Program-made: the position numbers and the translations under genes
NCBI GenBank assembly: GCA_016715865.1
Contig: JADJXM010000022.1
Location: 31,823 to 95,822, forward strand
DNA length: 64,000 bases
Reading direction: 5' to 3'
Source of the DNA: Acidobacteriota bacterium
Lineage (GTDB): Bacteria; Acidobacteriota; Blastocatellia; RBC074
Part shown: positions 1 through 15,431 of the stretch, piece by piece
Numbering within the stretch: the stretch's first letter is position 1
Layout of the letters: every line of letters starts with the position of its first letter
The notes under the pieces: generated by a model
Databases searched by the model: none
The model's input: the letters and a program-made list of their open reading frames with translations, nothing else
What the model was told of the DNA's origin: nothing

Positions 1-1
1 C

Positions 2-211
2 TGCCTGCCTGACGATCCGAACGGCAAGATGGATATCGTTCGGGCCGCCGGGTTATGGATGCGCGATGAAAAGGGTGAGCCGACGAGAGCATATCAGCAC
101 ATCAACTGGGACGGATGTATGTTCTCGAATGAGACCATGCTCGATCCGCAAACCTGGCGCAACATCCTGTCAACAATGATTTCCGTCCGCAACGCACACG
201 GCTGGAATTAA
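2..211 (+). CDS. C-terminal fragment of an unidentified protein, 5' end outside window
   Basis: An open frame runs from base 2 to the TAA at 209-211 and gives about 69 residues. It contains an in-frame ATG at 29, but coding-like sequence continues upstream of it, so this is the tail of a longer gene. Visible features are a Trp/Asn-rich stretch (HINWDGCMFSNE) and a C-terminus ending in AHGWN. I do not recognise the family. The stop is only 9 bases before the sugar ABC ATPase, on the same strand, so it is probably another member of the rhamnose operon. A sugar isomerase or mutarotase-type enzyme would fit the context, but nothing in the fragment proves it. Confidence 0.6.
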   Translation, partial: CLPDDPNGKMDIVRAAGLWMRDEKGEPTRAYQHINWDGCMFSNETMLDPQTWRNILSTMISVRNAHGWN

Positions 212-220
212 ACTGTAATT

Positions 221-1717
221 ATGCCCGAATACGCCCTGCTGAAGGCCTGCAATATCATCAAATCCTATGCGGGAGTGCAGGCCCTCAAAGGCGCCTCATT
301 TGAACTGCATGCAGGTGAAGTCCACGCGCTGATTGGAGAAAATGGCGCGGGCAAATCAACACTGATTAAAATAATGACCGGAGCCGTCGATGTTGATGGC
401 GGCGATCTGTTTCTGGATGGTCAGCTTGTCGTTGCGAATTCGCCTCAACACGCCAGACAGCTTGGCATTGCGGCGATCTACCAGCAGCCTGCGCTGTTTC
501 CCGAACTGAGCGTCGCCGAAAACATCGCGTTCGGGATCGAGCGTAAAGGCCTGTGGAGCCGGATTGACTGGCATGGCCGGCGAGATCGCGCAATTGAATT
601 GCTCAAACAGATGGGTGCAAGGATCAGCCCAGAAGCACTTGCGGGCGAACTCTCGATGCCCGAACAGCAGCTCGTTGAAATCGCCCGCTCGCTGGGCGCA
701 GAAGCGAAGGTTCTGATCATGGATGAGCCCACTGCGTCGCTCCCGGAACAGGATACGCAAAACCTGTTTCGTGTCATCCGTGAATTGCGGGACCGCGGCG
801 TCGGGATCATCTATATCTCGCATCGTCTCGAAGAGCTGGCCCTGATTGCCGATCGTGTCACTGTTCTGCGCGATGGTCAGACGATCGATACCCGTCTGAT
901 GAAGGATGTGGATCGAGGGGAGTTGATCCATCTCATGGTTGGACGTGAATTGTCTGACGTATTTCCAAAACGCGAAGTTCAAATGGGCGATGTCGTGCTC
1001 GAAATCCGCAACCTCTCCAGCAGACGTGCGGGCATCAATAATGTCAACCTGACAGTGCGGGCAGGGGAAATCATAGGCCTTGCCGGGCTGGTCGGTTCCG
1101 GCCGGACCGAACTGGCGCGTACGATATTCGGACTGACCCCGGCTGATGAAGGCGAAATTCGGATTAACGGCCGACCCGTTGTAATTGGCAGTCCCGCGGA
1201 AGCTATTCGTCACGGCATTGCGTATGTCCCGGAAGACCGGCGCCGGCATGGCGTCGTACTCGATCTGCCGATCAGTCATAACATCACACTGGCATCCCTC
1301 AACGGACTGGCTAAATTCGGCGCCCTTGATTTCAAGCGCGAACGCGAGATCGCAGTTGATTTTGTAAATCGACTTGAGGTGAAAACGCCGTCAACATACA
1401 AGCCGGCCTCGACATTATCCGGTGGCAACCAGCAGAAGGTCGCGCTCAGTCGCTGGCTGGCCACTGAACCTGGTATTTTGATCCTCGATGAACCGACACA
1501 GGGAATCGACGTCGGGGCAAAAGCCGAAATTCATAAGCTCATGTGCGATCTGGCGGCCGGCGGCATGGCAATCCTCATGATCTCGTCCGAAATGCCTGAA
1601 GTGATGGGAATGAGCGATCGGATTGCCGTGATGCACGACGGGACTGTGCTTGAAGTTCTATCTCGCAGTGAGGCGACACAGCAGAAGCTGCTCTCGCTTG
1701 CACTTGGTGATAACCTC

Positions 1718-1744
<27 letters not shown>
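221..1744 (+). CDS. Sugar (L-rhamnose) ABC transporter ATP-binding protein, two ABC domains
   Basis: This 507-residue protein is a CUT2/RbsA-type ATPase that powers sugar import. The N-terminal nucleotide-binding domain has a canonical Walker A (GENGAGKST, residues 39-47) and a Walker B reading LIMDEPTASL. The second domain has the degenerate P-loop normal for this family (GLVGSGRTE) and a clear signature LSGGNQQK near residues 399-406, followed by LILDEPTQGID. Rhamnose specificity is inferred from the downstream aldolase, isomerase and kinase genes; the equivalents are RhaT in rhizobia and RhaG in the RhaFGHJ scheme. The last residues (GAQASLPA) and the stop codon are encoded inside a 27-base inverted repeat, so the native tail has been replaced or extended by repeat DNA. 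Confidence 0.93.
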
Positions 1745-1803
<59 letters not shown>

Positions 1804-1814
1804 GGGAGTGCAAA

Positions 1815-2803
1815 ATGCCCGGTTCGCCACTATCAACCTTTAACTTTGCCCGGCATCAGCGAGAGCTGGCAGCTCTGAGCGCCTTCGCCATCCTGCTCGT
1901 CTTGACAGGAATTGTTTCTCCATCATTCTTCGATCCTGCCAACCTGCGTGATCTTGCAGTTGCGAATGCGCCTGTGCTGATAGTCGCAGTCGGAATGACG
2001 CTCGTCATCCTGGCCGGTCAGATCGATATCTCTGTCGGTTCCCAGTTCGCTGTCTGCAGCATGCTCGCCGGATCGCTGGCCAATACCGGCATTCCTGTGC
2101 CATTGCTTGTCCTGCTGGTCCCTGTTGCAGGCGGATTGCTTGGCGCTTTGAATGGGGCATTTGTGGCGAAGCTCAGAATGCCGTCGATAGTCGTGACCCT
2201 GGCTATGATGGTGGTTTTGCGAGATGCGCTGCGGTGGATTACGGAAGGCGCATGGGTGCAGGGAATGCCATCAGGCTTTCAATGGTTCGGAGCAGGTCAG
2301 GCGACGGGACAGGTGCTGATCGTTATCGTTGCGCTGGTCGTGCTCTTCGGCATTCGATGGGCCCTCAATAATCTGGGCGCTGGCCGGACTGTTTATGCCG
2401 TGGGCTCTGATTCAGAAGCCGCACGTTTAGCCGGGGTCAGTCCCCAGCAAGTCGTGTGGGTGGTTTTTATGCTCGTGGGGGCTCTGACCGGGCTGGCGGC
2501 TCTGCTCAATTCAGTCCGGTTCAATTCGATCCCGAGCAATTCAGGGCTGGGCCTGGAATTGAAAGCGATCGCTGCCGTCGTTGTTGGCGGCACGGCGATA
2601 ACCGGCGGTCGCGGCAGTCTGATCGGCACTTTGATCGGCACGGCGTTGCTCGGAACAGTCGGCACGGCGCTGACATACCTCGGCGTTAATCCCTTCTGGG
2701 AGAAAGCCATTCAAGGTGGAATCATTCTGCTGGCTCTGCTGTCCGATATTCTTTTCAGCAGAATGACAAGCGCGTCGATCGGATTGCGAAGAGAGGGGGC
2801 AAG

Positions 2804-2807
<4 letters not shown>
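1815..2807 (+). CDS. Sugar (L-rhamnose) ABC transporter permease
   Basis: This 330-residue integral membrane protein is a CUT2/RbsC-type permease (BPD_transp_2 family). Hydrophobic segments run through most of it, starting with AALSAFAILLVLTG, and it carries the family hallmark VGMTLVILAGQIDISVGS early on and AIAAVVVGGTAITGGRGS in the cytoplasmic loop that contacts the ATPase. The ATG at 1815 follows a purine-rich AGGGGGGAG. The downstream permease starts on a GTG that overlaps this gene's stop (GTGA), which indicates translational coupling. It corresponds to RhaP of rhizobia. The length is normal for the family. Confidence 0.93.
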
Positions 2808-4915
<2,108 letters not shown>

Positions 4916-4932
4916 ATATTTACGGAGTAATC

Positions 4933-7122
<2,190 letters not shown>

Positions 7123-7132
7123 GAAGAAAATC

Positions 7133-7244
7133 GTCCACGAAGGGACTGAAGAATCACCAGGAGTTATCATCCACAAAGGACACAAAGGATCACAAAGATG
7201 GGAAAAAATTATCTACTTTGTGATTCTTCGTGCCCTTTGTGGAT
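7133..7244. repeat. Intergenic inverted repeat built from a CACAAAGG-type word
   Basis: In the gap between rhaEW and rhaI, 7169-7200 and 7213-7244 are imperfect inverted copies of about 32 bases. Each arm is made of repeats of the word CCACAAAGG / CACAAAGGA. A diverged direct copy (7133-7157, TCCACGAAGGG) precedes the left arm, so the layout is two direct copies followed by one inverted copy. The same layout is seen with different words at 19646, 42524 and 55043. The transcript would form a long hairpin just before rhaI. Confidence 0.8.
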
Positions 7245-7261
7245 TACAAAAGGGTACAACA

Positions 7262-8560
<1,299 letters not shown>

Positions 8561-8569
8561 AGGAAGATC

Positions 8570-8971
8570 ATGACGGATGCGCTCCATCTTGCAGTCGATC
8601 TCGGCGCTGGCAGCGGCAGGGTTTTTCTTGCCGGCCTTGGATCGGATGAGTTTCTGCTCGAAGAAGTCCGTCGTTTTCATTACCCGCCTCGCCTGATCGA
8701 TCGTCATCTGCGTTGGGATGCACTCTATATTTTCTCTGAAATCGAAGCCGGTCTGGCTGAAGGTTCACGCCGCGCGAAAGAACTGGGACGCAGGATTCTC
8801 AGCATCGGTGTCGACAGTTGGGGTGTGGATTATGGACTGATCGATGAATACGGAAATCTGGTTGAAGACCCTGTCTGTTATCGCGATGAGCGCGCCGCGA
8901 AAGCGATGGAGATGGTTTTTTCGATAGTCCCCGTGATGAAATCCACCGCCTCACGGGGATTCAGATTTTGA
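8570..8971 (+). CDS. rhaB: Rhamnulokinase, N-terminal part (gene frameshifted)
   Basis: This frame encodes the N-terminal FGGY-kinase domain of rhamnulokinase, starting LHLAVDLGAGSGRVFLAG (ATP-binding DLGAGSGR) and running through ILSIGVDSWGVDYGLID and PVCYRDERA. These are standard RhaB motifs. The enzyme phosphorylates L-rhamnulose with ATP. After the C4 run at 8929-8932 the frame is lost and ends on an unrelated stretch and stop. Adding one C restores IVPRDEIHRLTGIQIL and joins directly to the next entry, giving a kinase of about 481 residues. The start ATG follows AAGGAAG. The disruption is either a sequencing error or a real mutation. Confidence 0.85.
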   Translation: MTDALHLAVDLGAGSGRVFLAGLGSDEFLLEEVRRFHYPPRLIDRHLRWDALYIFSEIEAGLAEGSRRAKELGRRILSIGVDSWGVDYGLIDEYGNLVEDPVCYRDERAAKAMEMVFSIVPVMKSTASRGFRF

Positions 8972-10014
8972 GCATCAACACAATCTTTCAGCTCTACGCG
9001 CATTTACTCGAAGGCATCCCTCAAACGGCAGCGAAACTTTTGCTGATGCCCGATCTTGTCAACTTCCATCTGACCGGCATCGGGCTCACCGAATACACAA
9101 ACGCTACGACGACGCAGCTGGTGAATGCTGCATCACGGGGCTGGGATGAATCGATTATCGAACGACTCGGATTGCCGCTGAAATTGTTCACTCAGATCAT
9201 CTCGCCGGCCACGGAAGTCGGATATCTCAGGCCGGAACTCGCTGATGAACTTGATCTGCACAATGTGAGGGTAATCGCTCCGGCCACTCACGACACGGGC
9301 AGCGCAGTTGCCGGCGCGACATTGCCGGATGGCTGGTCATATATTTCGTCGGGAACATGGTCGCTGGTCGGCGTCGAGCTGAATGATCCGGTCATCAATG
9401 ACGAAACGGCGAGGTGCAACTTTACCAACGAAGGCGGAGCGTTCAACACTATTCGGTTTCTGAAAAACGTGATGGGCTTGTGGATTCTGGAATCGTGTCG
9501 CAGGGAATGGCATGATCGCGGTTTGAACGTTGATTACGATCTCCTGCTGCGTGAGGTGGAAGCCCGGAAAGGTGTATCGGCGTTCATCAATCCCGATGAC
9601 GATCGTTTCTTCAATCCTGAATGCATGACGGATGCCATAAATGAGCAACTTGCCGAATCTGGACAATCTGCTCAGAAAGACCCGGTTGAGCTTACGAAAA
9701 CCATACTGGATTCGCTGGCAAGGCAATATTCAAACGTCATCCAGTCGATTGAGCTGTTAACCGGGAAGGCGATCAACGGAGTGCAGATCGTCGGCGGCGG
9801 TTCACGGAATGATTATCTGAATCAGGCGACGGCGAACGCGACAGGTAAGCCCGTGCTTGCCGGGCCGGTCGAGTCCACAGTAATTGGCAATATAGTTGTA
9901 CAGGCAATCGCTGCGGGCCGGTTTTCCACTCTCGCCGAAGCACGGCGATACATCGGCTGTCATCTCAACCTGCGCCGGTTTGACCCGTCTCCGGTCATAT
10001 CTGAAAATTACTGA
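8932..10014 (+). CDS. rhaB: Rhamnulokinase, C-terminal part (gene frameshifted)
   Basis: This frame continues the kinase from the C4 run: RDEIHRLTGIQILSINTIFQLYAHL, then PDLVNFHLTG, NATTTQLVN, the sugar/ATP-binding loop ATHDTGSAVAG, SSGTWSLVGVE and the C-terminal GVQIVGGGSRNDYLNQ typical of FGGY kinases. An ATG-like start near 8968 (TTG) is unlikely to be a natural start, because conserved kinase sequence continues upstream in this frame. Its stop overlaps the stop of the convergent trypsin-like gene by 7 bases. In the intact gene this would finish the rhamnose pathway up to the aldolase substrate. Confidence 0.85.
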   Translation, partial: RDEIHRLTGIQILSINTIFQLYAHLLEGIPQTAAKLLLMPDLVNFHLTGIGLTEYTNATTTQLVNAASRGWDESIIERLGLPLKLFTQIISPATEVGYLRPELADELDLHNVRVIAPATHDTGSAVAGATLPDGWSYISSGTWSLVGVELNDPVINDETARCNFTNEGGAFNTIRFLKNVMGLWILESCRREWHDRGLNVDYDLLLREVEARKGVSAFINPDDDRFFNPECMTDAINEQLAESGQSAQKDPVELTKTILDSLARQYSNVIQSIELLTGKAINGVQIVGGGSRNDYLNQATANATGKPVLAGPVESTVIGNIVVQAIAAGRFSTLAEARRYIGCHLNLRRFDPSPVISENY

Positions 10015-10841
10015 CTGCTGGGCGACGCGGCTGAAGTAACGCTCTGTAGGAAATTTGTCACCGTCCTGGCCGGTATCAGAAGCGTCAGGCTCGAAGGTTC
10101 ATGCAAAGCCCTGACGATGCCAATGAATTTGCCGTCTGAGTCGAATACCCAGCAACCGCTCCATCCGCGTGCGATTTTCAACTTCAATCCAAGAACATTC
10201 GCTGAAGTCATGTTAGGCGGCAGACGATAGGACGGATTCACGTCGGTCGGTTCGTAGGCGCCATCTTTGAACACCGCCAGCGTGTACGGTCCGATCACTT
10301 CACCTAAAACCAGCTCCTTCTTTTCGTCTGTGTCCTTGTTGACGCTGTATGCCGCCACTCCTTTTTCAGGATCGGAATTGGCTTCAGGGAGCACTGTTTC
10401 CTGTCTTTTTGATGAGACGCGCAGTTCAGCCAGATCGTTTGCCGTGTCAAGTTTCACGATCTCAGCCTTGCGAAACCTGACCTTGATATCCACCACCGTC
10501 AGCGGATCTTCATCATCGATCCCGGCAAGTCTTCTGAGGTCTTTGGGCAGGGTTGCGTTTATGACGTGGTTGTTGGTGATGACACGATTCGAGTCAATGT
10601 AATAGCCATTGCCGAATTTGGTGATCTTTCTGGTGAACATCCATTTCACCCAGTTTTGCCTGCGGTGCATGTGCTTCGTTTCAACCAGCTTCACTTCGAT
10701 TCTTACCAGTTGATGGGCGGCCTGTTTGACGCTTGGAGTTCGAGTGGTGATCTTTTTGGTCTTCTCCCTGGAGAAGATCTGCGGCGTCAGAACCATAACA
10801 ACCAAAAACAACCAGGCAAGTCGAATAGCATGAACTTTCAT
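10008..10841 (-). CDS. Secreted trypsin-like (S1) protease-fold protein with atypical active-site loop
   Basis: The 277-residue protein starts with a signal peptide (IRLAWLFLVVMVLTPQIFS). The rest resembles a HtrA/S1C-type chymotrypsin fold without a PDZ domain. A candidate triad is His92 in ITNNHVI, Asp136 in TANDLAEL and Ser228 in RGWSGCWVF. The usual loop is GNSGGP; here it is GWSGCW, so activity is uncertain although the serine is kept. The upstream base run GAAAGGACG is a good binding site for the ATG at 10841. It converges with rhaB and is probably transcribed on its own. Substrate is unknown. Confidence 0.75.
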   Translation of the reverse strand: MKVHAIRLAWLFLVVMVLTPQIFSREKTKKITTRTPSVKQAAHQLVRIEVKLVETKHMHRRQNWVKWMFTRKITKFGNGYYIDSNRVITNNHVINATLPKDLRRLAGIDDEDPLTVVDIKVRFRKAEIVKLDTANDLAELRVSSKRQETVLPEANSDPEKGVAAYSVNKDTDEKKELVLGEVIGPYTLAVFKDGAYEPTDVNPSYRLPPNMTSANVLGLKLKIARGWSGCWVFDSDGKFIGIVRALHEPSSLTLLIPARTVTNFLQSVTSAASPSSQ

Positions 10842-11059
10842 TTTGTCGTCCTTTCAATTACCAGGAAAACCTCAGGCCGAATACTCAATGCTGACTATAA
10901 AAGCTGAAGAAATGTTCATCCATGACCATGGATGGTTTTGGGGGCAAATCCTGAGCCGGAGGATAGAACGGATTCCGGCGAATGGCAATGTTAAATAGAA
11001 AAATTAATTCGATGTTCCGGTCGGCCGGTCTATGACATGTCAGGATCCTTCCGAAGTGT

Positions 11060-12118
11060 CTAGCCCAGCCACTGCTCGATGCCTTGAGCCACGAATTCAT
11101 CATCATTCAGGTGAGGGTAGGTCGAATAAATACGATCTATCTCTTCCATTTGGCCAGGGGACAAGTCTTCGTTCGGATCGAGGCACTGGCGGCCGGCCAT
11201 AAGCCCCTGCCTGCGCAGTACCTCGTGTAATCCGGCAATACAGCCTGCGAAATTATTTTTGGCGTCGAAGAGCACTGCGTTCGAGTCGGTGATCTCGGCT
11301 GAGCCGGCGAGGATCGAGAAGGCGTTCGCTCCGCCATTCTTTTTTTTACACTGGCGAATAGACTCCAGCAGCTGGACTGCGCGTCTGGTCCAGACGGCCC
11401 AGTGTCCGAGCAGACCGCCGGCGAAATCTACCGTTATCGATTTATCTGGTTTATTGAAACGGAATTCGGAGAGGAGGTCAGCCACTATGTTGTCATCATT
11501 TCCTGTGTACAGGGCGACCTCGTTGTGCCGGCCGCTTTCCGCGAGTGCGCGTGCGACGTCGAGAGTCTGGTATCGATTGAACGGGGCAACCTTGATCGCA
11601 ACAACGTTCTCGATCTCAAGAAACTCGCGCCAGAAAGAGAAGTCCAGCAAGCGGCCGCCGACAGCCGGCTGCAAATAGAACCCGAATATCGGAATGATCT
11701 CGGCCACCCGGCGGCAATGTTCTATCAGCTCATTGTTCGTGGCATCGCGCAAGGCAGCCAGACTGAGCAGACCTGCATCGTACCCGATATCACGGGCGAG
11801 CATAGCTTCACCGGCGGCTTGTGCCGTCGCACCGCAAACCCCCGCGATTTTGACAATCCGTTTACCGCTTTCAGCTTCGAAAGATCTGGCAGTTGCCATG
11901 GCCAGTTGCAGGACAGGCTCAAACAGGCCGATCTTCGGTTCCCGGATGGCAAACTGAGTCGTGTGAACTCCGACGGCGATGCCGCCCGACCCTGCGTGGC
12001 AATAGTATCGTGTCAACGCTTTTTGCCGGCGTTCGTCCAGTTTGAGGTCTCTGGTGAGCGCCAGCGGATGTGCCGGGATGACGATTCCTTCCAGTAATAT
12101 TTCGCGGATCATCTTCAT
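11060..12118 (-). CDS. Dihydrodipicolinate synthase family protein (class I aldolase/lyase)
   Basis: This 352-residue protein has the DapA/NanA TIM-barrel pattern: GSGGIAVGVHTTQF near residues 43-55, a tyrosine in FGFYLQP (Tyr148) and the Schiff-base lysine in VVAIKVAPFN (Lys176). Family members split or join pyruvate-containing compounds, including sugar acids. True DapA is shorter (about 290 residues), and the divergence plus gene context argue for a catabolic role. The gene starts 3 bases after the epimerase-like gene and is surely cotranscribed with it. The substrate cannot be read from the sequence. Confidence 0.85.
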   Translation of the reverse strand: MKMIREILLEGIVIPAHPLALTRDLKLDERRQKALTRYYCHAGSGGIAVGVHTTQFAIREPKIGLFEPVLQLAMATARSFEAESGKRIVKIAGVCGATAQAAGEAMLARDIGYDAGLLSLAALRDATNNELIEHCRRVAEIIPIFGFYLQPAVGGRLLDFSFWREFLEIENVVAIKVAPFNRYQTLDVARALAESGRHNEVALYTGNDDNIVADLLSEFRFNKPDKSITVDFAGGLLGHWAVWTRRAVQLLESIRQCKKKNGGANAFSILAGSAEITDSNAVLFDAKNNFAGCIAGLHEVLRRQGLMAGRQCLDPNEDLSPGQMEEIDRIYSTYPHLNDDEFVAQGIEQWLG

Positions 12119-12121
12119 GAT

Positions 12122-13147
12122 TCAAAATTTTCCATCAACGACTTCAAAGTGGGTCGGCTTGTTAAGTGATGTGCCTCCTGTTTCGATCCAGTGCGCGACC
12201 ATTTCCATCAATTCGCTCAGCGAAACCGATGGAGGGCCAAGCAATTGGTGGCACACACCGGCATTGTTGAGCAATGCCTTATCGGATGGATCGCCTTCAA
12301 AAACAGCCTTACGGTTGAAGCGTCCGGCAAAGAACTCAGCCGTCTGGCGTGTCGAAATCGTCTCCGGCCCCGTGACGTTTAAAATCCGCGGAGGAGATTC
12401 GCAGAGTTCGATGCTGCGCAGCGCATACGAATTGGCGTCTCCCTGCCAGATGACGTTAAACGCACTGACCGAAAGATTGACCGGGCGGCCGTCAAAGACA
12501 CTGCGAGCGATGTCGACCAGCACTCCATAACGAAGATCGACCGCATAATTCAGGCGGAAGATGAGGCATCTCAGTCCGTGGTCGCGTGAAAAGTATTCAA
12601 AGACGCGCTCACGCGCGAGACAAGACTGGGCATATTCTCCGACAGGTTTCGGTTCATCGGTTTCGATCGATCCGCCTGAATTTACGTCGACGAAAGGATA
12701 GACATTTCCTGTCGAGAAGGCCACCAGGCGCGATGACCGGAACTGTTCGGCCACGATTCCGGGCAGCCAGGCATTGATCGCCCATGTCAGATCGGTCCGA
12801 TCGGTCGATCCGAATTTTCTGCCGGCCAGAAAGTAGACGTTCTCGCATTGCGGCAGCTGAGTGATCCGTGTTCGATCCAGCAGATCGCACGAAACTACTT
12901 CGATGCCGAGGTTCTCGAGACTGATCCGGGCATCCGGTGAGGAAAATCGTGAAACCGCGATAATGCGTCGCTTCGTTCCAGCGGCGTCGGAGGCTCTTTT
13001 AATGCGCCGGGCCAGGGATGGACCCATCTTCCCGCCGGCACCGAGTATCAGAATATCGCCTGAAACCCTCGACATAACATCGATATCCTTCGCATTCGGA
13101 GTGGCCAGCGTCTCTTCAAGTTGTTGTGCGTTTTCGATTAATGACAT
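12122..13147 (-). CDS. NAD-dependent epimerase/dehydratase family protein lacking the usual catalytic lysine
   Basis: The 341-residue protein is an extended short-chain dehydrogenase. The cofactor motif is GAGGKMG (36-42), with supporting FLAGRKFG and VAFSTGNVYPF. In this superfamily the catalytic motif is YxxxK; here the aligned stretch is EYAQSCLARERVFEYF, giving Tyr172 and Cys176 in place of lysine. It may bind a dinucleotide without ordinary epimerase chemistry, or use a different mechanism. It sits between an MFS transporter and a DapA-family lyase on the same strand, which suggests a small sugar or sugar-acid pathway. Confidence 0.85.
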   Translation of the reverse strand: MSLIENAQQLEETLATPNAKDIDVMSRVSGDILILGAGGKMGPSLARRIKRASDAAGTKRRIIAVSRFSSPDARISLENLGIEVVSCDLLDRTRITQLPQCENVYFLAGRKFGSTDRTDLTWAINAWLPGIVAEQFRSSRLVAFSTGNVYPFVDVNSGGSIETDEPKPVGEYAQSCLARERVFEYFSRDHGLRCLIFRLNYAVDLRYGVLVDIARSVFDGRPVNLSVSAFNVIWQGDANSYALRSIELCESPPRILNVTGPETISTRQTAEFFAGRFNRKAVFEGDPSDKALLNNAGVCHQLLGPPSVSLSELMEMVAHWIETGGTSLNKPTHFEVVDGKF

Positions 13148-13152
13148 GGGTG

Positions 13153-13213
13153 AAAAAGTAGAAAGTAGAAAGTAGAAAGGAAAAAGAGGAGAATCAGAAA
13201 TTACTTTCTACTT

Positions 13214-13225
<12 letters not shown>
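13153..13225. repeat. Inverted repeat of the word AGTAGAAAG between MFS and epimerase genes
   Basis: Left arm 13153-13180 iterates GTAGAAA three times. Right arm 13202-13225 is the inverted version (ACTTTCTACTTTTACTTT), with a loop of about 20 bases. The right arm lies inside the end of the MFS gene and encodes its last residues (GSRK) and stop. The architecture matches the other word-type inverted repeats in this window. Confidence 0.75.
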
Positions 13226-14365
<1,140 letters not shown>

Positions 14366-14543
14366 CGCGACCTGAGCCTGCGCCCCGCGTGATATTTGCT
14401 GTTCGATGGTTAGCTCCGTTCTTTGCCTGAGTTTTTACCTCTTCGCGGCGTGGATTATAGGATTTGAAACGGTATTTGAGCAATGTTCTTGTGCCCATGA
14501 CAATCAATGTATATTATGCCGGACAAAGAAAGGCGGATTCTCC

Positions 14544-15416
14544 ATGAAAAGACTTTCAGTATTGGCGGGACTCATGCTGGCCGGCGCTATCTCATTGATG
14601 GCTGCTCATCAACAAACTCAGAGGGCTCCGGTTTCCCTGGATATTCAGAATGTCAAAGAAAATCTGTACGTGATAACGGGTGGTGGTGGCAACACCGGGG
14701 TCTTCATCACTGAAAAGGGCGTTGTCGTGGTGGATACAAAAAATCCCGGGATGGGACCTTCCATTCTGGAAAAGGTGAAGTCGGTCACTCAAAAACCTGT
14801 AACCATGATTATCAATACGCATACTCATGGCGATCACACGGGAAGCAACAGCGCCTTCACCGGGGCTGTCGAGTTCATCGCACACGAAAATTGCAAAGCG
14901 AGCATGGAGAAGATGCCTGCCTTCCAGTCAGATGAAGGAAAGAAGTTCCTGCCGGGAAAAACGTACAAGACAAAGCTCAGCGTCCTGAACGGCAAAGACA
15001 AGATCGATCTGTACCATTTTGGCCCGGGTCATACCAGCGGAGACACCTTTGTGGTCTTCTCCGGATTGAAAGCGATGCATACAGGCGATCTGTTTCCAGG
15101 CAGGATGACGCCATTCATCGATACAACTAACGGCGGCGATGCGATTGAATATCCTTCAACTCTGATGAAGGCTGCGGCCGGCATCAGGGGCGTCGAGACG
15201 ATCATCCCCGGACACAGTTCCGTGACGACCTGGAGCGCTTTCAAGGAATACGGAGAGTTCATGCGTGACCTTGTTGCGGCCGTCAAACAGGCCAAAAACG
15301 AGGGTAAAACCGCGGATCAGGCTATCGAAAACCTCAAGCTGCCCGAAAGGTACAAAGACTACAACCTGGGTCGTTTGAAAGACGATGTCACCAAAATCCA
15401 TGCCGGATTGAAATAG
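14544..15416 (+). CDS. Secreted metallo-beta-lactamase-fold hydrolase
   Basis: The 290-residue protein has an N-terminal signal peptide (MKRLSVLAGLMLAGAISLMA) and the metal-binding signature HTHGDH at 93-98. Later ligands are in GPGHTSGD, MHTGDLF and IPGHS. This is the metallo-beta-lactamase/glyoxalase II fold, acting outside the cytoplasm. It may be a lactonase, a thioesterase or a general hydrolase; the substrate is unknown. A longer open frame begins at 14406, but AAAGGCGG upstream of 14544 and the signal peptide support this start. hupE-like follows 15 bases downstream. Confidence 0.88.
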   Translation: MKRLSVLAGLMLAGAISLMAAHQQTQRAPVSLDIQNVKENLYVITGGGGNTGVFITEKGVVVVDTKNPGMGPSILEKVKSVTQKPVTMIINTHTHGDHTGSNSAFTGAVEFIAHENCKASMEKMPAFQSDEGKKFLPGKTYKTKLSVLNGKDKIDLYHFGPGHTSGDTFVVFSGLKAMHTGDLFPGRMTPFIDTTNGGDAIEYPSTLMKAAAGIRGVETIIPGHSSVTTWSAFKEYGEFMRDLVAAVKQAKNEGKTADQAIENLKLPERYKDYNLGRLKDDVTKIHAGLK

Positions 15417-15431
15417 CGATCCGATAACGCC

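Noticed and set aside
356..1279. Long open frame (307 codons) on the - strand
   Set aside because: It lies entirely inside the ABC ATPase gene, has low-complexity sequence and no family match; it is an antisense shadow.
8920..8975. Programmed -1 ribosomal frameshift in rhamnulokinase
   Set aside because: No typical X-XXY-YYZ slippery heptamer or downstream structure is obvious, and indels in short homopolymers occur elsewhere in the sequence; an error or mutation is simpler.
10885..11106. 73-codon frame on the - strand in the gap after the DapA-family gene
   Set aside because: It overlaps the end of that gene, and has no ribosome binding site or recognisable sequence.
14470..14530. Possible promoter upstream of the metallo-beta-lactamase-fold gene (TTGTGC and TATATT)
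   Set aside because: The spacing of about 15 bases and weak boxes are not enough to claim a sigma70 promoter.
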